Shown here: positions 59,824-64,000 of the stretch, piece by piece
Position numbering within the stretch: the first letter of the stretch is position 1
Layout of the letters: every line of letters starts with the position of its first letter
Source: Bacillota bacterium
Lineage (GTDB): Bacteria > Bacillota > Clostridia > Oscillospirales > Ruminococcaceae
Assembly (NCBI GenBank): GCA_023396225.1
Contig: JAEWWT010000014.1
Span: 124,001 to 188,000, forward strand
Length of the DNA: 64,000 bases
Direction of reading: 5' to 3'
Translations under genes and position numbers: made by a program
Notes under the pieces: generated by a model
The model's input: the letters and a program-made list of their open reading frames with translations, nothing else
Told to the model about the DNA's origin: nothing
Database searches by the model: none

Positions 59824-60179
59824 GTGACAATTAACGTTATGTACATATTATAAATCAGCACAGCAGCAAGGGAAACGTTAAAAAACAGGGACATTATAAC
59901 ATACCCGAATTTTGTTGACTTCCTTTTAAACCTGATTGACCATAAGCCTACAAAAAAACTTGAAACAATAACACCGAGGAGATTTACAACACAATATGAT
60001 GTAAAGTGGCCCATCGGCAGCCAGATTGATAATTTTTCTGAGAACAAATATGCAAATACATTTGCAAGCGGGAGTATCAGCAGTGGAATAATTGCAATTG
60101 CATGATCTCTTTTTATTCTGTAGTAAAAAATTGCCATTGCTGCTATAATAACGGCAATAACCAAACACTCCGCAAGCAT
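59820..60179 (-). CDS. Small polytopic membrane protein of unknown function
   Basis: A 119-residue protein with four hydrophobic segments (about 3-18, 26-45, 56-78, 88-112) and basic loops (YYRIKRDH, RFKRKST). I do not recognise a family with confidence. The ATG at 60179 is chosen because it lies 12 bases after AGAAAGGA, the same spacing as mtaB has after copy A of the repeat; an ATG at 60191 is immediately adjacent to that sequence. Copy C of the element forms its leader. Confidence 0.55.
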   Translation of the reverse strand: MLAECLVIAVIIAAMAIFYYRIKRDHAIAIIPLLILPLANVFAYLFSEKLSIWLPMGHFTSYCVVNLLGVIVSSFFVGLWSIRFKRKSTKFGYVIMSLFFNVSLAAVLIYNMYITLIVT

Positions 60180-60189
60180 ATTAGTCACC

Positions 60190-60290
60190 ATTCCTTTCTG
60201 CTATTTATTTCGGTCTTGAACCTGAACTGAGTTCAGCTAAGAAAAATTTCTGCTACCCTTTTTGCAGAAAGCGTGAAAATTTTTCACGCT
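60190..60290 (-). repeat. Dispersed structured element, copy C (leader of the small membrane protein)
   Basis: In reverse complement: GCGTGAAAA/TTTTCACGC hairpin, TTCTGC/GCAGAA hairpin, then AAATAGCAGAAAGGAAT as in copy A. It lacks the GCTATTTGCTCC segment. The third hairpin differs in sequence (CTGAAC/GTTCAG instead of TTTTGC/GCAAAA) but holds the same place, so structure rather than sequence seems kept. GAGG lies before its GTGAAA, which opens a 16-codon frame. Confidence 0.72.
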
Positions 60291-60304
60291 TATCCTCAAT
60301 ATGA

Positions 60305-60778
60305 TTATTTATTATAATATTTATTAAATATAGATTTTGCTGTATCATTATCTCCTGTTACACAATAAAAAAGGTAATTACCCTTCTGAACTATGCTTGC
60401 ATTTTCAAGCTTTGTATACTCATCCGGATTATAATCCTTAAAGTCAACCTTACGACTTTCTATTCTTGTTTTTACAACAGCCTCAAGGTCTTTTACAGAT
60501 GTTTCTGAATCCATTTTAAATATGCCAACTTCATCAGCAAATCCACCTGAACCACATATATACAATGAATACTTTTGAATCTTACTCTGGTCGTAGTCAA
60601 TATAACTGCTTAATCTGTCTGACTGAACTTCAGCCATTGAGGACATTTCAACTGTTGAAACAATTTCATTTACTGCATCAGCAGGCTCAAAATCAACTGC
60701 TTTTTCTGTACCTCCTGAACAAGCAGTAAGCATCATACAAGCCAAAACTGCACTGACAATAGTTTTTAACATCTTCAT
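60305..60778 (-). CDS. DUF4358-type lipoprotein
   Basis: A 157-residue lipoprotein. The signal peptide MKMLKTIVSAVLACMMLTAC ends in lipobox LTAC (Cys20). The mature part carries the DUF4358-like sequence: YSLYICGSGGFADEVGIFKM, VVKTRIESRKVDFKDYNPDEYTKLENA, and NYLFYCVTGD. The function of the family is unknown; it is exported and membrane-anchored. The start is the ATG at 60778 behind AGGACGG; a longer frame from 60832 is rejected. Such lipoproteins often neighbour SGNH or O-acyltransferase genes, as here. Confidence 0.82.
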   Translation of the reverse strand: MKMLKTIVSAVLACMMLTACSGGTEKAVDFEPADAVNEIVSTVEMSSMAEVQSDRLSSYIDYDQSKIQKYSLYICGSGGFADEVGIFKMDSETSVKDLEAVVKTRIESRKVDFKDYNPDEYTKLENASIVQKGNYLFYCVTGDNDTAKSIFNKYYNK

Positions 60779-60879
60779 TATTATTACCGTCCTATCTGGT
60801 ATCTTAAAGCATAAAGCCATCAAGCTCACCAATTGTTAATTATTTTCTTATATGTAGTATGACATATATTTTATATGTC

Positions 60880-61695
60880 TTATACAGTATGACTTAACAT
60901 ATATTCAAGAAAAACCTTGTTTCCTTCTTCAGACAAAGCCTTTCCGTCACTTTCTGAATATTCAGGCTTTAACTTGCCTTGATCGTCGGACAAAGCAGAA
61001 TTCACATCAATATAATATACACCCATTTCATCTGCAATGTCAAGTAAAGCTTCATTAAAAAGTTTCACAGAAGAATTAAGCACCGGGCTTACTCTGTCAT
61101 TTTCACGCTCTGCTGTAACAGGCGGAACAGAAACAATGTAAATATTTTTCTCATTGTTATCAGAAAGTACAGATTTCAAAAAGCTTTTGTATTCTTTTAG
61201 CATTGCTTCGTTTGTCATCGAATCCATGCTGTCTGTTCCAAGAACTATGTAAATATTGTCACCCTGCATTGCTGCAAGCTTTTTGCTGACAGAAACAGGG
61301 TTATCTTTTTCATTAACTGTAGCAGAATTTATCGACTTAATACTGACATCATCACCTGTTATCGCATTATTTTCAGGAATGATTCCGCCCTCAGTCAAAC
61401 CTTTTAGAACACTGTCACCAATAAAAAGACATGAATTAAGATAATCATTATCCTTTTTTTCACTTTGAGGAACAGGATTTGAAATGCCACTCTCACTCTC
61501 TGTCAGATCGGTTATATAAACAACAGCAGCTTCTGTTTCTTCAGTTGTAGTTTCTGTTTTCTTAACATCCAAGAAATTAATGTCATTTTCATCATACATA
61601 TAGTATAAAAAGCAACCACCAAAGCTTAGCAATACTATTACAAATAGTATAGAGATTCTAAAGCGATGTTGTTTCTTTTCCTGCCGCACCTGCAT
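60880..61695 (-). CDS. Membrane-anchored SGNH-like protein with a degenerate catalytic site
   Basis: A 271-residue protein: N-terminal membrane anchor (about 12-33), Thr/Glu-rich linker (45-85), then an SGNH/GDSL-hydrolase fold. Block I is intact (FIGDSVLKGL, Ser95). The Gly-Asn-Asp block reads LGTDSMD, and the C-terminal Asp-x-x-His reads DGKAL, with Asp250 but Ala253 in place of His. It may have lost esterase activity or use another residue. The ATG at 61695 lies nine bases after AAGGA. It is in a run of envelope genes with the lipoprotein and the polysaccharide deacetylase. Confidence 0.8.
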   Translation of the reverse strand: MQVRQEKKQHRFRISILFVIVLLSFGGCFLYYMYDENDINFLDVKKTETTTEETEAAVVYITDLTESESGISNPVPQSEKKDNDYLNSCLFIGDSVLKGLTEGGIIPENNAITGDDVSIKSINSATVNEKDNPVSVSKKLAAMQGDNIYIVLGTDSMDSMTNEAMLKEYKSFLKSVLSDNNEKNIYIVSVPPVTAERENDRVSPVLNSSVKLFNEALLDIADEMGVYYIDVNSALSDDQGKLKPEYSESDGKALSEEGNKVFLEYMLSHTV

Positions 61696-61808
61696 AAATA
61701 TCATTCCTTAGCATAATTACAATACATAAAGCATTATTTTATAATTATACTATAATTTTTACAGACTTTCAATTACAATTTTATTACAAATACAATAACA
61801 TAAATATA

Positions 61809-62702
61809 TCAAGTGTTTTCATTCAGAATTTTTTTCATAAACTGCTCCGTAGATACTCCGCTAGGTCTGTTATATCTGTTCAATGAATACAAACATTCAG
61901 GGTTTTTTGTAATATAATTAGGCTTCTCCCTGCAGGTCAGGAGCGCCCTGAATCCCAGTTCCTTTAAAATTGGTACACTTTCTTCAGAAACCATACCATA
62001 TGGATATGCATAAACGTTAGGGCGGAAACCGCAGTTCTGTTCAAGCAAATCTTGTAATAGTCCAACATCATCATTAAGCAATTTTTTATATTCATCATTA
62101 GATTCTCCATAAATCTTACTGCTGCCTCTTCTCCCGTTCATGGAATGAAGGTCATATGAGTGATTTCCAATTTCAACATGTCCGCTGTCAACAAGTTCGG
62201 AAATATCTTTCCATGTAAGATAAGAATATGCTGGATTATGCTCATTTGATTCTGAATACTTCTGAATATAGTTACCAACAACATTTATGTCTACCTTTAA
62301 GTCAAGCTCCTTAATTATAGGCAAGCAATATGTAACATTGTTATAAAAGCCATCATCGAATGTCACAACTACAGGTTTTTCAGGCAGAGGAACATCATTA
62401 TCCACATATTCAATCAGATCACTTACAAAAACTGTAGTATATCCATTTTCACTCAGATACCTCATATCACTTTCAAAAACATCTGGAGAAAGCACATAGT
62501 CACCTTGCCTGTCCGGTTTTTTCAAAATACTGTGATACATAATAATCGGTACAAAAACACCCTGTTCCTCCTGATTTTGCGGAACAACCGAAGTCACAAC
62601 CGCATTGAAGCTCGCTACAAGAAGTGAGATAGATACACCAACAATCAGCAATAGTATTACAGCCGCTCCGACAACTCTGTTGATTTTACAGCAAAAAAAC
62701 AT
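61809..62702 (-). CDS. Membrane-anchored polysaccharide deacetylase
   Basis: A 297-residue carbohydrate esterase family 4 protein with an N-terminal membrane anchor (about 10-38) and an extracellular NodB domain. Catalytic and metal residues are present: Asp116 and Asp117 in VVTFDDGF, His181 and His186 in GNHSYDLH, and the YPYG motif. It would remove acetyl groups from peptidoglycan or another envelope polysaccharide. GGAGG precedes the ATG. With the SGNH protein next door, it suggests control of envelope acetylation. Confidence 0.92.
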   Translation of the reverse strand: MFFCCKINRVVGAAVILLLIVGVSISLLVASFNAVVTSVVPQNQEEQGVFVPIIMYHSILKKPDRQGDYVLSPDVFESDMRYLSENGYTTVFVSDLIEYVDNDVPLPEKPVVVTFDDGFYNNVTYCLPIIKELDLKVDINVVGNYIQKYSESNEHNPAYSYLTWKDISELVDSGHVEIGNHSYDLHSMNGRRGSSKIYGESNDEYKKLLNDDVGLLQDLLEQNCGFRPNVYAYPYGMVSEESVPILKELGFRALLTCREKPNYITKNPECLYSLNRYNRPSGVSTEQFMKKILNENT

Positions 62703-62835
62703 TACAATTCCTCCATATTGCTAAGGTAATGATTAATTAATTCTTTTCTTCTATTTTATATGTGATTCTTTAAGTTTTTATATTCAACATTCTCTGATTT
62801 CTCAATATTATATATATGTTCAAGGAAAAGAAAAA

Positions 62836-62856
62836 GACGTACATGCACTGTACGTC
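62836..62856 (-). terminator. Terminator after the GH4-family gene
   Basis: GACGTACA (62836-62843) / TGTACGTC (62849-62856), loop TGCAC, with TTTTTCTTTTCC following on the minus strand. Confidence 0.78.
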
Positions 62857-62891
62857 CTATAATTTAATTTTTTACTATAAATCTTTTTATT

Positions 62892-64000
62892 TTAACAATA
62901 ATAAAGAAGGTGTGAGCGGATTGCTGTCAGCATTTCTTTATAAAGCTCTGTAGCAGAAGAAAGATCAGCTGTCATAAGGGGATCATTAAGGAAGGCATTA
63001 AAAGCAATATCAAGATCTTTCTCAAAAACTGCCCTTACAATAGTATTCTGGTTATAAATATGCCTTGCTGTCAATCCGAGAATATCTTCAGGCAGTTTTC
63101 CAGAAGCTATTGCTTTAACTGAATTTTTGCTTATAAGGGCATTTGTTTCAACTATTGTATTCTCTTGAATATTTGTAATCTGTCCCTGATTTTTCATACT
63201 TACACTTGTGATAAGATTCCCAAGACCCATAAGAGCCTTAATCTGAAGCCCACATTCCAAAGAAGTAGTACCAACAGGCAAAGCTTCCTCACCTGTCATA
63301 AGTCTTTTAGACCTGTTGAGATGTTCAAGTGCTATCTTCCTTATGTAATTTACGGTAGTCTGAGAAAACTTCCATGAGGCAATAGTTTTTGGAGATTTAA
63401 GATACCATGATGAACAAAAATCTGCTGTTACACTATCAGTTTGTGCAGGAATAAGTCCATATCTTAAAAACAAATCAAATTTTATTTTATTTGCAGAAAC
63501 CTTTGGATTGGACTTATATTCATTCACCCTTGTTTCAAGTCCGTTTTCACTGTATTTATCTGCATACTTACGAAACAGCGGAAATAAATCCTCTCCATTA
63601 TATGAAGCCTCATTAAACCAGCTAAAACTGCTGATACCAATAAGCCCTGTTTTAATCTCACGTCTTCTAACACGTGGAATATCAAACTCATTCTGAACAA
63701 TAGAAGCAAGGAATTCCTGTGTCTGGAACATCTCATTTGAAGAACCAAACAACTTTATTTCAGGGAAAACATGATACAATGTCATCATACAAACAGACAT
63801 AGGAGTTGAAAGATTGATAACCCATGCGTCCGGACATGTTTTCTTAATTAACTCTGCATATTTTATGTAAACAGGAAGGGTTTTCAATGCCCTCATTATT
63901 GCCGACGGTCCGGTTGACTCACCTGCTGCCTGATAAATTCCGTATGCCTCAGGAAGATGAAGTTCTGAAACCATTTCCTCGATTGTTCCATGAGAAAATG
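62892..64000 (-). CDS. Glycoside hydrolase family 4-like protein (partial, N-terminus beyond the window)
   Basis: About 369 C-terminal residues of a GH4-type protein, a family that uses NAD+ and a divalent metal. The N-terminal Rossmann start is cut off by the right edge. Visible signatures are GESTGPSAIMRALKTLPVYIKYAELIKKTCPDAWVINLSTPMSV and the C-terminal region with NTIVETNALI and LTARHIYNQNTIVRA. The usual metal-site Cys-His stretch (GLCH) reads FGSSNEM here, and the usual NHF/W region reads ISSFSWF, so the standard metal ligands seem replaced. It may be an inactive or differently acting branch. The frame is open to the last base. Confidence 0.78.
   Translation of the reverse strand, partial: FSHGTIEEMVSELHLPEAYGIYQAAGESTGPSAIMRALKTLPVYIKYAELIKKTCPDAWVINLSTPMSVCMMTLYHVFPEIKLFGSSNEMFQTQEFLASIVQNEFDIPRVRRREIKTGLIGISSFSWFNEASYNGEDLFPLFRKYADKYSENGLETRVNEYKSNPKVSANKIKFDLFLRYGLIPAQTDSVTADFCSSWYLKSPKTIASWKFSQTTVNYIRKIALEHLNRSKRLMTGEEALPVGTTSLECGLQIKALMGLGNLITSVSMKNQGQITNIQENTIVETNALISKNSVKAIASGKLPEDILGLTARHIYNQNTIVRAVFEKDLDIAFNAFLNDPLMTADLSSATELYKEMLTAIRSHLLYYC

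Noticed and set aside
1..64000. tRNA, rRNA, prophage or CRISPR loci
   Set aside because: I looked for cloverleaf arms with CCA ends, rRNA motifs, phage structural genes and regular repeat-spacer patterns and found none.

Overview
The window is a gene-dense, AT-rich chromosomal segment of a low-GC, Gram-positive, anaerobic Clostridia-type bacterium. An Oscillospiraceae/Ruminococcaceae-like member is most likely. The grounds are a V-type ATP synthase operon, GatCAB beside an archaeal-type AspRS, type III glutamine synthetase, spoVAD/spoVAE sporulation genes, a T-box on tyrS, a single-chain PurL, and strong GGAGG ribosome binding sites throughout. The species cannot be fixed from sequence reading alone. 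I saw no rRNA, tRNA, prophage, insertion sequence or CRISPR array.

Layout. 1-5.9 kb (minus): most of a V-ATPase operon, order H-C-I-K-F-E-A, with A cut by the left edge. 6.0-7.7 kb (minus): a DUF711 (PFL-like) protein with its ACT-domain partner. 7.9-13.6 kb (plus): a PHP phosphatase, an Lrp regulator coupled to an aminotransferase, cardiolipin synthase, and spoVAD-spoVAE. 14.8-23.5 kb (plus): mtaB-purL, PBP1A and an rRNA methyltransferase. 23.6-29.4 kb (minus): an FtsA-like ATPase with a long tail, two TrkA-type NAD-binding proteins, a small protein and LepA. 29.6-31.6 kb (plus): a FabG-like reductase and a split ThrE exporter. 31.6-38.5 kb (minus): glnN and the gatC-gatA-gatB-aspS operon for indirect Asn/Gln-tRNA synthesis. 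39-40.2 kb: an AraC regulator convergent with a cupin. 40.4-55.1 kb: a signalling block of a chemoreceptor, a divergent KAS III-like protein with an acyl-CoA ligase, a TetR regulator with a palindromic operator, then cheY-cheA-cheW-mcp-hybrid kinase-response regulator. 55.4-64 kb: a membrane protein, an attenuator-like leader plus GNAT acetyltransferase, metY, T-box/tyrS, and envelope or carbohydrate genes (DUF4358 lipoprotein, SGNH protein, polysaccharide deacetylase, a partial GH4-family protein).

The most unusual signals are regulatory. (i) A 29-codon leader ORF with three hairpins, the last a terminator, precedes the GNAT gene and can be drawn with a competing anti-terminator pairing. (ii) A roughly 100-bp structured intergenic repeat occurs three times (near 14.8, 58.2 and 60.2 kb). 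Two copies lie directly before genes and seem to supply their ribosome binding sites. (iii) A perfect 18-bp hairpin buries the spoVAD start codon, with much of its ribosome binding site in the loop. (iv) The chemosensory block has no motility, CheR or CheB genes in view and sits beside a KAS III-like protein that keeps only the catalytic cysteine.

Start codons were moved from the longest open frame wherever a clear Shine-Dalgarno sequence or promoter required it. All functional calls come from recognising family motifs by eye; no database search was run.
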